Source of the DNA: Paracoccaceae bacterium
Lineage (GTDB): Bacteria > Pseudomonadota > Alphaproteobacteria > Rhodobacterales > Rhodobacteraceae
NCBI GenBank assembly: GCA_003545125.1
Contig: DQCI01000341.1
Location: 1,899-9,880 of the forward strand
DNA: 7,982 nucleotides
Reading direction: 5' to 3'
Part shown: in pieces, positions 1 to 6,744 of the stretch
Layout: each line of letters starts with the position of its first letter
Position numbering within the stretch: position 1 is the first letter of the stretch
Made by a program: the position numbers and the translations under genes
Notes under the pieces: generated by a model
The model's input: the letters and a program-made list of their open reading frames with translations, nothing else
Databases searched by the model: none
Told to the model about the DNA's origin: nothing

Positions 1-14
1 CCAAGGCGCAGGGC

Positions 15-22
15 AAAGGAGA
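15..22 (+). promoter_or_regulatory. Ribosome binding site of the LysR-type regulator gene
   Basis: AAAGGAGA lies about 7 nt upstream of a GTG codon at 30-32 and supports that GTG as the start. The frame stays open upstream to the window edge, so a start outside the window cannot be excluded, but the good Shine-Dalgarno spacing and the usual N-terminal length of LysR proteins favour 30. Confidence 0.6.
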
Positions 23-29
23 CGGCGAC

Positions 30-950
30 GTGGCGAATTCCAGGATTGATCTGCGGCTTCTCACCTATTTTCTCAAAACAGCCGAGCTGGGGAACATCAC
101 CAAGGCCGCAGAGGCGCTCAATGTCGCCCAGCCGACGCTTTCCAAAGCGATTCAACTGCTCGAATACCAGCTCGATGCGCCGCTCTTTGTCCGCAATGCG
201 CATGGCGTCGAGACAACTCCAATCGGTGCCCGACTGTTGCGGCACGCAAGGTTGGTGACGGCGCAGGTCGCCGATGCCGTGGAGGAAATCGAGGCGATGC
301 GCGACGGATCGGCCGGACAGGTGCGTATTGGCGCGGGCCCTTCCTGGGTGCGGCGCAAGCTGCCCGAGGCCGTCGCCGAAGCTCTCGCGGAGCGCCCGGG
401 CCTGCAGGTCTCCCTATCGACCGGTTTCGATGAGCGGTTGCTTCAGGGTCTCGAGGACGGAGCACTGGATTTTGTTGTTGCCGAGAAACCCTTGTCAGGC
501 GGTGGAGGGCATTACGACTACGAATTTCTGAGCGACGATGCGCTGATCGTGGTTGGCCGACCGCAACATCCGCTCGCCAGTCGCCGCCAAATCTCGCCGC
601 GACAGGCTCTGGAAGCGACCTGGGCTTTGCCTCCGCAGCATACTCTGGCACGGCGCAAGTTGGACGGAAAGGTCATCAGCCTCGGAGAGGCCCCGCCCGA
701 CCCGGTGATCGTCACCGATTCCCAGACCTTCCTGCTGCGCTTTGCTCTGAAGTACGATATCCTGCTCTACACGACCCGCTCGATCATGCTGATTCCAGAG
801 GGAAGCGATCTGGTGGAGATAGACGTGCCCGAACTTGCGACCTCGCGCGCGGCAGGGTTGATCTACCGCCGACCCAAGCTGCTCACGCCAGCCGCCCAAT
901 TCGTGGCAATGAAATTGAAGGCCGTTTGCGGGACCGATCCGGTCAACTGA
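30..950 (+). CDS. LysR-family transcriptional regulator
   Basis: A 306-residue cytoplasmic DNA-binding regulator of typical LysR length. The winged helix-turn-helix occupies about residues 7-66, with the family pattern LTYFLKTAELGNITKAAEAL and the recognition helix around AQPTLSKAIQLLE (33-45), followed by the linker helix. The effector-binding domain, which has a periplasmic-binding-protein fold, starts near residue 96 (GQVRIGAGPSW) and runs to the C-terminus. The start is GTG with a good Shine-Dalgarno. The gene lies immediately upstream of, and on the same strand as, a sugar ABC importer operon, so it is probably the local regulator, with a substrate or breakdown product as co-inducer. A candidate operator begins two nt after its stop codon. 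The effector domain resembles the GbpR group of LysR proteins, known from sugar-binding-protein regulation in Rhizobiales, but this sub-assignment is from memory of the pattern and is uncertain. The arrangement is not divergent, so its own promoter must lie before the window. Confidence 0.93.
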   Translation: MANSRIDLRLLTYFLKTAELGNITKAAEALNVAQPTLSKAIQLLEYQLDAPLFVRNAHGVETTPIGARLLRHARLVTAQVADAVEEIEAMRDGSAGQVRIGAGPSWVRRKLPEAVAEALAERPGLQVSLSTGFDERLLQGLEDGALDFVVAEKPLSGGGGHYDYEFLSDDALIVVGRPQHPLASRRQISPRQALEATWALPPQHTLARRKLDGKVISLGEAPPDPVIVTDSQTFLLRFALKYDILLYTTRSIMLIPEGSDLVEIDVPELATSRAAGLIYRRPKLLTPAAQFVAMKLKAVCGTDPVN

Positions 951-951
951 G

Positions 952-970
952 CCATAGCTGGTAGCTATGG
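952..970 (+). promoter_or_regulatory. Candidate LysR-type operator (T-N11-A inverted repeat)
   Basis: CCATAGCT-GGT-AGCTATGG is a perfect 8-bp inverted repeat with a 3-nt centre. Inside it, ATAG-N7-CTAT gives the T-N11-A geometry (T955, A967) expected of a LysR recognition site. It sits directly after the LysR stop codon and about 107 nt before the start of the binding-protein gene, in the only sizeable gap of the locus. As RNA it could also form a hairpin ending the regulator message, but no T-tract follows, so an operator is the better reading. Confidence 0.6.
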
Positions 971-983
971 AGGTGAGAAGTTT

Positions 984-1000
984 TATCATTTCCGGAATGA
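984..1000 (+). promoter_or_regulatory. Possible operon promoter element and adjacent palindrome
   Basis: TATCAT at 984-989 matches the -10 consensus at five of six positions. No good -35 hexamer stands 16-18 nt upstream; that position overlaps the end of the 952-970 repeat, which would fit an activator-dependent promoter. Overlapping it, TCATTTCCGGAATGA (986-1000) is a palindrome around TTCCGGAA with one extra T on the left arm, and could be a second regulator contact. Both readings are tentative. The rest of the 951-1076 gap holds a small GGCG/CGCC hairpin (1036-1047) and no gene. Confidence 0.25.
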
Positions 1001-1064
1001 CGGTGGCCGTGACACAAATTTGAGGTCGTCCGATGGGCGCTGGCGCCTGAAGTCGGATATCATT

Positions 1065-1073
1065 GGGAGGAAG
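1065..1073 (+). promoter_or_regulatory. Ribosome binding site fixing the start of the binding-protein gene
   Basis: GGGAGGAAG stands just upstream of ATG 1077. The same frame is open back to a TTG at 1020, but that start has no comparable Shine-Dalgarno and would put 19 polar residues before the signal peptide, so ATG 1077 is chosen. A second in-frame ATG at 1083 is also within possible reach. Confidence 0.75.
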
Positions 1074-1076
1074 TCC

Positions 1077-2426
1077 ATGATCATGAAACACCTTTGGGGT
1101 GAACGGGCCCGTTTTGCCGGCCTTCTGGCGGGGACCGCCATGGCGGCCGCTCTGGCTGCCCCTGTGACGGCCGAAGAGGCCCCGATCACCATCGTCATCA
1201 ACCAGTCGCCCTGGTTCCCCGGCTTTCAGGCCGTTGTGGAACTCTATGAGGAGACCACCGGAAATACCGTCGAACTTGACGTGAACCCGTTTGCAGGCTC
1301 GCTCGAAAAGCAGCGCACCGCGGTGCGGACCGACGAAAGCCCGTTTGATCTGCTGATCATGAACGCCGGTTTCTTTGTCGAGTTCTACAAGGGCGGATTC
1401 ATGGATCCGCTGACCGACATCGACCCGGAATTCAAACTCAGCGAAGACATTTACGATTTCGATGAAAGCGTCTGCTGGGACGCTGCCGCGGAAGCTGTGA
1501 CCTGCGGCGGCGACGGGAAGCTGACGGCCGTGCCGGTCAACCCGAATATCCTGATCATGCACTATCGCGCCGATCTGTATGAAGAGAAAGGCCTGGACAT
1601 TCCCAAGACTTGGGAAGAGCTCTACGCCAATGCCGAGATGTTCAACGATCCGCCCAATATGTATGGCATTTCCCAGCGCGGTCAGCGTGGGGCGTTCGAC
1701 GTGACCTTCGATGTGTTTCCATATATCTGGTCGCACGGCGGCGACATCTTCAAGGATCAGAAAGCGGGCGACTTCACCGTCACGATCAACAGCCCCGAGA
1801 CGCTCGCGGGCATGGAGACCTATATCAAGCTGTCGCAGGACGTCGGCCACCCATCGACGGCGGGTCAAACCCAGACCAACGTGATTCAGAACATGGCGAC
1901 CGGCAAGGCCGCGCATATCATGTCGGTTCTGGCCCCGGGCCTGTTCGACGATCCCAATCAGTCGGCAGTTGTCGGCAAGGTCAATTATGCCGCCACGCCA
2001 GGATCTGCGGACTTCCCGGGCGCGACCCCGCTTGGCCACTGGCTCGCCGGTGTGCCCGTGAACGTGCCGGATGAGCGCAAGACGGCCGCTTTGGCCTTCC
2101 TGACCTGGTTCCAAACGCCCGAAGCTCAGGAAGCCTATGCCCGTGCCGGGTCTGCCCCGGTCAGCCGCGCCGTTCTCGAAGGCCCGATGTCGGAAACCGA
2201 AGAGTTCCGCTGGATGAAGGCGATGGCAGACGCCATCCCGACCGCCGGCCTGACCTTCCTGATCCCGGAATCCAGCCAGGTTCTCGCGGTGACCGAACTG
2301 CGCCTCAACGAAGCCATTGGCGGGCAGATGGCGTTGAAAGACGCGCTCAACACCGCAGCCAGAGAGATCGCCGAGATCATGACCAACGCTGGCTATGATG
2401 CGCCGATGCTCGACGATCTGAAGTGA
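1077..2426 (+). CDS. Sugar ABC transporter, periplasmic solute-binding protein (family 1)
   Basis: A 449-residue exported protein that captures the substrate in the periplasm and delivers it to the permeases encoded just downstream. Residues 1-32 form a Sec signal peptide: a charged start with K4, R10 and R12, a hydrophobic core, and a likely cut after VTA before EEAPITI. The mature part has the family-1 extracellular solute-binding layout: an N-terminal beta strand (ITIVINQSPWFPGF), the FDLLIMNAGFFVEFYKGG region, the hinge segment TAVPVNPNILIMHYRADLYEEKGLDIPKTWEEL and the C-terminal AALAFLTWFQTPEAQEAYARAG. Length fits the MalE/UgpB class. Cysteines 133 and 143 (SVCWDAAAEAVTCGG) are close enough for a disulfide. 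It is the first gene of the operon. The substrate cannot be read from sequence; the sulfatase gene in the same operon suggests an esterified sugar (inference). Confidence 0.93.
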   Translation: MIMKHLWGERARFAGLLAGTAMAAALAAPVTAEEAPITIVINQSPWFPGFQAVVELYEETTGNTVELDVNPFAGSLEKQRTAVRTDESPFDLLIMNAGFFVEFYKGGFMDPLTDIDPEFKLSEDIYDFDESVCWDAAAEAVTCGGDGKLTAVPVNPNILIMHYRADLYEEKGLDIPKTWEELYANAEMFNDPPNMYGISQRGQRGAFDVTFDVFPYIWSHGGDIFKDQKAGDFTVTINSPETLAGMETYIKLSQDVGHPSTAGQTQTNVIQNMATGKAAHIMSVLAPGLFDDPNQSAVVGKVNYAATPGSADFPGATPLGHWLAGVPVNVPDERKTAALAFLTWFQTPEAQEAYARAGSAPVSRAVLEGPMSETEEFRWMKAMADAIPTAGLTFLIPESSQVLAVTELRLNEAIGGQMALKDALNTAAREIAEIMTNAGYDAPMLDDLK

Positions 2427-2434
2427 TCCTCCCC

Positions 2435-2459
2435 GGTCGCCCGGTCCCGCCGGGCGGCC
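2435..2459 (+). other. Intercistronic hairpin between binding-protein and permease genes
   Basis: GGTCGCCCGG-TCCCG-CCGGGCGGCC can form a 10-bp, almost all G-C stem (one G-U pair) with a 5-nt loop, 8 nt after the binding-protein stop codon. No T-run follows, so it is not a classical terminator. Such hairpins after binding-protein genes are known (for example downstream of malE) to protect the upstream message from 3' decay and so raise binding protein above permease. That role here is inferred. Confidence 0.65.
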
Positions 2460-2483
2460 ACCCTTGCCGCAGGACACCACCCA

Positions 2484-3359
2484 ATGAAATCGGATACCTT
2501 CTGGCGCTATGCCACGCTGGCGCCCGCCGTCATTCTCTTTGTCCTCCTGACAATCCTGCCGCTGTTCAACCTGCTCGCCCTCAGTTTCAACGAGATTGAA
2601 TGGGTGAACCGGGAAGCGATCTGGAAGTGGGTCGGCTTTCGCAACTATGCCCGCCTGCCGAACGACACCTTGTTCAACGCAGGCATCCTGAACACCATCC
2701 TCTTTGCCGTCGTCGCAGTCGCCTTTCAGATGGTGCTCGGCTTCTGGTTGGCGCTGATGACCACACGTGTTACCCGCCTGCGGATCTTTTACCGAACCGT
2801 TTTCATCCTGCCGATCCTGGTCCCCGGCATCGTCATCGGTGCGATCTGGAAACTGATGTATTCCTATGATTTCGGGATCATAAACCAGATAATCCTGTGG
2901 TTTGGCGGCAATCCGGTCGACTGGCTGGGGAACCCTGACCTGGCGCTGATGAGCGTCATCATCGTCGACGTCTGGCACTGGACGCCGTTCTGTTTCCTGC
3001 TGATGCTGGCCAGCCTCGAAAGCCTGCCGCAAGACATCTTCGAAGCCGCCGAGATTGATGGCGCCAAGCGCTGGCAAGTGCTGCGCTACGTCATCCTGCC
3101 CCTGATGATGCCGGCGATCATTGTGACCTTCGTCTTCCGCATGATCCTCGCCTTCAAGGTATTTGACGAGATCTACCTGTTGACCGGCGGCGGCCCCGGC
3201 ACTGCCACTGAAGTGATCTCTTTCACCATCTATCGCCGTTTCTTCACCGAGGATCAGTCCGGCTATGGCTCGGCCATGTCGCTCGCAACGATCGCGGTGA
3301 TCGCTGCGCTGATCATCCTCGCCACACGCTTTGCCACCCGGAAAGGGCCGGAACAATGA
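2484..3359 (+). CDS. Sugar ABC transporter permease, MalF/UgpA type
   Basis: A 291-residue inner-membrane protein forming one half of the translocation channel. About six hydrophobic segments are visible, near residues 9-35, 68-94, 101-130, 151-180, 212-234 and 266-285. The cytoplasmic EAA loop that contacts the ATPase is clear: EAAEIDGAKRW from residue 187, with G193 and the closing ILP at 204-206. The length fits the short MalF-like permeases of the CUT1 class, which lack the large periplasmic insertion of E. coli MalF. The start ATG has a modest AGGA Shine-Dalgarno about 9 nt upstream and follows the intercistronic hairpin. Its stop overlaps the next permease start by 4 bp, implying coupled, near-equimolar translation of the two subunits. 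Confidence 0.95.
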   Translation: MKSDTFWRYATLAPAVILFVLLTILPLFNLLALSFNEIEWVNREAIWKWVGFRNYARLPNDTLFNAGILNTILFAVVAVAFQMVLGFWLALMTTRVTRLRIFYRTVFILPILVPGIVIGAIWKLMYSYDFGIINQIILWFGGNPVDWLGNPDLALMSVIIVDVWHWTPFCFLLMLASLESLPQDIFEAAEIDGAKRWQVLRYVILPLMMPAIIVTFVFRMILAFKVFDEIYLLTGGGPGTATEVISFTIYRRFFTEDQSGYGSAMSLATIAVIAALIILATRFATRKGPEQ

Positions 3360-4186
3360 CCGACCATGGCCGCGCCGCGCCGCTTGCCCGCCACGCCGTT
3401 CTGTTCGGCTTTGCGCTGATCGTCCTGTTTCCCTTCGTCTGGATCGTGATGGCCAGCTTCAAGACGCAGATCGCGTTGCTGATGGGGCAATTGAGTTTCT
3501 CGCCGACGCTTTTCAGCTACGACGCGGTGATCAACGGCAAGACGTCGGATTTCCTGACCAACTTCAAGAACTCCTCGATCATCGCGATTTCCTCGACCAC
3601 CATCGTGCTGACCGTCGCCACACTCGCTGCTTTTTCGCTCTATCGTCTGAGTTGGGCAGACTGGGTGCTGCGCATTCTGCTGGCTTGGTCGGTGATCTTC
3701 CACATGGTGCCGCCGATCACCCTGGCGGGCGCCTGGTACACGATGTTCCGCTCCATCGGGCTCGACAATACCTACGCCGGCATCATCCTTGCCCACACCA
3801 CCATCAACCTGCCAATGGCGTTGTGGATGATGGGTGTCTTCATCAAGGACGTGCCGAAAGAACTGGTCGAGGCGGCTCAGATCGACGGCGCCAAGACCCC
3901 GCGCGTGTTGTGGGACGTGGTCGTGCCCATTGTCCGCCCCGGTCTGGCCGCCACCGGCATCCTGTGCTTCATCTTCTCCTGGAACGAGTTTCCCGTGGCC
4001 CTGACGCTGTCGCAACGCGCCACCGCCACCGTGCCCCTCGGCATCGGAAAATACGCCCAGGAAAACACCATCGCCTTCACCGAAATGGCCGCCGCCTCGA
4101 CCCTGTCGATCATCCCGGCCTTCGTCCTCCTGATCGTCGCCCAACGCTTCATCGTCCGCGGGTTGACGTCAGGCGCCGTCAAGTAG
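3356..4186 (+). CDS. Sugar ABC transporter permease, MalG/UgpE type
   Basis: A 276-residue inner-membrane protein, the second half of the channel. Hydrophobic segments lie near residues 9-36, 76-100, 104-130, 138-163, 195-217 and 248-270. The EAA loop reads EAAQIDGAKTP from residue 172, with G178 and the closing P191, followed by the typical FSWNEFPVALTL segment of MalG-like permeases. It starts inside the stop of the preceding permease (ATGA overlap). Its TAG stop forms part of the Shine-Dalgarno of the sulfatase gene 9 nt downstream. One MalF-like and one MalG-like subunit plus a MalK-like ATPase is the CUT1 arrangement, used for oligosaccharides, polyols and glycerol-3-phosphate. Confidence 0.95.
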   Translation: MTDHGRAAPLARHAVLFGFALIVLFPFVWIVMASFKTQIALLMGQLSFSPTLFSYDAVINGKTSDFLTNFKNSSIIAISSTTIVLTVATLAAFSLYRLSWADWVLRILLAWSVIFHMVPPITLAGAWYTMFRSIGLDNTYAGIILAHTTINLPMALWMMGVFIKDVPKELVEAAQIDGAKTPRVLWDVVVPIVRPGLAATGILCFIFSWNEFPVALTLSQRATATVPLGIGKYAQENTIAFTEMAAASTLSIIPAFVLLIVAQRFIVRGLTSGAVK

Positions 4187-4195
4187 GAGCGCAAA

Positions 4196-5725
4196 ATGCG
4201 CACAGTCTTTCTGCTGTTCGATAGCCTGAACCGCCACATGCTCGAGCCCTACGGTGGCACGGCGGTCGCGACGCCGAATTTCACCCGCCTCGCGGCCCGC
4301 ACCGCGACGTTCGACAAGCACTACGTCGGCTCCATGCCGTGCATGCCTGCCCGGCGAGACATTCTCACCGGTCGGCTCGGGTTCCTGCATCGCAGCTGGG
4401 GCCCGGTAGAGCCGTTTGACGTCTGCTTCACCGAAACGTTGATGAAGCAGAAGGGGACCTATTCGCACCTTGCCACCGACCATTTCCACTATTGGGAGGA
4501 CGGTGGCGCCACCTACCACAACCGGTACGACAGTTACGATTTGATCCGTGGTCAGGAGGGCGATGCGTGGGTGCCCGCGGCGAACCCGGATTGGGCGGCT
4601 CTGAGGGGCGTGGTCCACGAAAAACAATACTCCGAAAAACCGCGCAGCTATCAGCGCAAGAACCTGGTCAATCGCGAGCGCATCCGCGTGGAGGAAGATT
4701 TCCCCACCCACAAGACCGTGCAGGCCGGGCTCGACTTCATCGAACGCAACAAGGGCGGCGACAACTGGTTCCTGCAAATCGAATGCTTCGACCCGCACGA
4801 ACCATTCCAGGCCCCCGAGCGGTTTCGCGACCCCGAAAAGACGGCCTGGAACGGGCCGGCCCGCGACTGGCCGCCTTATGATCGCACGGGCGGTGAGACC
4901 GAGGTCGAAAGCGAAGAACTGCGCGCCAACTACCGTGCCACGTTGGCCCATTGCGACGATTTGCTCGGCCGGGTGCTGGACGCTTTCGACGCGGACAACC
5001 TGTGGGACGATACCGCGCTTGTGGTGACCACGGACCACGGCTTCCTTCTCGGCGAGCACAACTTCTGGGCCAAGAACCGGATGAACCTCTACGAGGAACT
5101 GGCCCATTTGCCGCTGTTCCTGCACGATCCGCGCAATCCGAGGCCGGGCACGCGGGTGGATGCGTTGACCCAGACGCCGGATCTATGCGCCACGTTTCTC
5201 GATCTGTTCGACACCGACCCCACACCCGAGGTTCAGGGTATTTCGTTGGTTTCGGTGCTCGACGGCGCGCCGGGGCACGATGCGGTTCTGTTCGGCTTCT
5301 TCGGCGGTTCGGCCAATGTCACCGACGGGCGCTTCACCTATTTCCGCTACCCATCCGACCTGCGCACGCAGGAGATCTATCAATACACCTTGATGCCCAC
5401 CCACATTTTCGCGTTCTTCGCGGATGCAGAACTGGAGGCCGCCGAACTTGTGCCGCCGATGCCGTTCACCCGCAACATGCCATTGCTGAAAGTGCCGGTG
5501 CACAAGGACGCGGTGATGCATGCGGCCTATGGGCCGGGCTGCATGATGGAAGACACCACTGTTCTGTTTGATCTGGAAACAGACCCGGGCCAGCTGACGC
5601 CGCTTGAGGACCCCGCCGCAGAAGCGCGCATGCTGTCGCTTCTGGCTGGCCTCATGGCACAGCTCGATGCCCCGGCCGAAGCCTTCCGCCGCTTGCGCAT
5701 CACCCTTCCGGAGGCGGCTGAATGA
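4196..5725 (+). CDS. Cytoplasmic Cys-type sulfatase-family hydrolase
   Basis: A 509-residue member of the alkaline-phosphatase/sulfatase superfamily. The signature C-x-P-x-R-x4-T-G is complete as CMPARRDILTG (C49, P51, R53, T58, G59). By family knowledge C49 would be converted to formylglycine by a maturation enzyme acting in trans. Other likely active-site residues are D9 (FDSLN) and D280-H281 (TTDHGFLLGEHN) for the metal, H201 (FDPHEPF) and K293 (WAKN). There is no signal peptide: the protein starts directly with strand MRTVFLLFDSL, so it should act in the cytoplasm. TAGGAG, overlapping the upstream permease stop, is the ribosome site. It lies between the permeases and the DUF4432 gene, so its substrate is probably what the importer brings in, most simply a sulfated sugar. 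A phosphonate monoester hydrolase or phosphodiesterase activity is possible in this superfamily and cannot be excluded. No maturation enzyme gene is visible here. Confidence 0.9.
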   Translation: MRTVFLLFDSLNRHMLEPYGGTAVATPNFTRLAARTATFDKHYVGSMPCMPARRDILTGRLGFLHRSWGPVEPFDVCFTETLMKQKGTYSHLATDHFHYWEDGGATYHNRYDSYDLIRGQEGDAWVPAANPDWAALRGVVHEKQYSEKPRSYQRKNLVNRERIRVEEDFPTHKTVQAGLDFIERNKGGDNWFLQIECFDPHEPFQAPERFRDPEKTAWNGPARDWPPYDRTGGETEVESEELRANYRATLAHCDDLLGRVLDAFDADNLWDDTALVVTTDHGFLLGEHNFWAKNRMNLYEELAHLPLFLHDPRNPRPGTRVDALTQTPDLCATFLDLFDTDPTPEVQGISLVSVLDGAPGHDAVLFGFFGGSANVTDGRFTYFRYPSDLRTQEIYQYTLMPTHIFAFFADAELEAAELVPPMPFTRNMPLLKVPVHKDAVMHAAYGPGCMMEDTTVLFDLETDPGQLTPLEDPAAEARMLSLLAGLMAQLDAPAEAFRRLRITLPEAAE

Positions 5726-6744
5726 TCCCCGGGCCCGCACCTTCCTCCGTCCGCGAACGCCTGACCGAGCTGACGGGGGACCGGCGCCAGCTTGCCTCGG
5801 TGCGCCGCATCACGCTGGACGACGGGCCGGCGCAGGGCATCAAGGCCTTGGCGTTCTCTACCGGCGGAGGGCTGGACTTCTGGGTGCTGTCGGATCGCAC
5901 GATGGACATCGGCCCGCTGTGGTTTCAAGGCATGCCGGTTGCCTGGCAACATCCGGGTGGGACGTTGGCGCCACAGTTGCATGACCCCTACGGCGACGCG
6001 GGCACTGGCTTCGGGCGTGCCCTGACCGGTTTCCTCGTGACCTGCGGTCTGGATAACGTGCGCCAACCGCAAAACGGGATGCCCCTGCACGGCACCTTGC
6101 CGCTGACCCCGGCGCGGATCACCGCCCACGGCGAGGATTGGAATGCACCGACGCCGCTTCTGTTTGCCGAGGGCGAGATCGTCAGAGCCCACCTCGCCGG
6201 GCCATCCTTCTGCCTCTCGCGCCGCATTGAAGCGCCGATCGGCGGCACCGCTCTGCGGGTGATCGACACCGTCGAGAACATCGGCCCGGAGACCACGCCC
6301 TTCCGCATCCTCTATCACACCAATTTCGGCTTCCCAGCGGTCGGGGACGGAACCTGCGTGTCCCTCAATGGCCGGACCTTGTTGCGCCACGAGCCGCCCA
6401 GCGAAACCCACCACGCGGCCGAGCAACCGGCGGCTTGCCACCCCGTCGGCGGCGCGCCGCGATTCAGCGCCGCGCTGGAGCGGCCCGCCGCCGGCCAATG
6501 GCATGGTCTGAACATCTCGGTCGAGGGCGACAGTGCCGCGTTGCCCTTTGTCCAGTTCTGGTCCGATCCGCGCCCACGCCGCAATATCGTCGCCATCGAG
6601 CCGAGCAATTGCGATCGCAACGCGGATGGCACCAGCGGTCCCGGAATGCACCTCACTCCCGGCGAGAGTTGGACCTCCACCCTCACTTATTCCTTCGCGT
6701 CGCCTGACGCGGACACGAAAGGAGTGCCCCATGGCAACGGTTGA
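5722..6744 (+). CDS. DUF4432 protein, galactose-mutarotase-like fold
   Basis: A 340-residue protein recognised as a DUF4432 (aldose 1-epimerase-like) family member. Visible family-like blocks are LDFWVLSDRTMDIGPLWFQG (about 51-70), GFGRALTGFLVTCGLDNV (96-113), PLHGTLPLTPARI (121-133), VENIGPETTPFRILYHTNFG (184-203) and the C-terminal IVAIEPSNC near 290. Candidate acid/base residues by analogy with mutarotases are H123, H199 and E293; this is inference. It has no signal peptide and should be cytoplasmic. The start overlaps the sulfatase stop (ATGA), with GGAGG about 7 nt upstream, and its end overlaps the ATPase start by 14 bp, so it is tightly built into the operon. It probably changes the anomeric or keto/aldose form of the imported or de-esterified sugar. 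The exact reaction is unknown. Confidence 0.82.
   Translation: MIPGPAPSSVRERLTELTGDRRQLASVRRITLDDGPAQGIKALAFSTGGGLDFWVLSDRTMDIGPLWFQGMPVAWQHPGGTLAPQLHDPYGDAGTGFGRALTGFLVTCGLDNVRQPQNGMPLHGTLPLTPARITAHGEDWNAPTPLLFAEGEIVRAHLAGPSFCLSRRIEAPIGGTALRVIDTVENIGPETTPFRILYHTNFGFPAVGDGTCVSLNGRTLLRHEPPSETHHAAEQPAACHPVGGAPRFSAALERPAAGQWHGLNISVEGDSAALPFVQFWSDPRPRRNIVAIEPSNCDRNADGTSGPGMHLTPGESWTSTLTYSFASPDADTKGVPHGNG
6718..6724 (+). promoter_or_regulatory. Ribosome binding site fixing the ATPase start
   Basis: AAAGGAG, 6 nt before ATG 6731, decides the start. The frame is open upstream to 6533, but those extra 66 codons lie wholly within the DUF4432 gene and give an arginine/proline/serine-rich stretch unlike any ABC ATPase N-terminus, whereas MATVELKGVSKRFG at 6731 is the usual beginning. 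Confidence 0.85.

Noticed and set aside
2..49. A frame open from the window edge ending in TGA at 47-49, possibly the end of a preceding gene overlapping the regulator.
   Set aside because: Only 15 arginine- and glycine-rich codons are visible; too short to support a gene.
1020..1076. Upstream extension of the binding-protein gene from TTG 1020.
   Set aside because: It has no suitable ribosome site and would place polar residues before the signal peptide; ATG 1077 has a strong Shine-Dalgarno.
495..3356. A very long open frame (953 codons) on the minus strand, antisense to the regulator, binding-protein and permease genes.
   Set aside because: It lies opposite three well-supported genes, is rich in H, R, D, G and Q as expected from the reverse of GC-rich codons, has no recognisable domain, and its absence of stops follows from the codon use of the plus strand.
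3331..4224. Plus-strand open frame of 297 codons overlapping the second permease in another frame.
   Set aside because: Its arginine/proline/histidine-rich translation is typical of a +1 shadow; the permease frame has the EAA loop and membrane segments.
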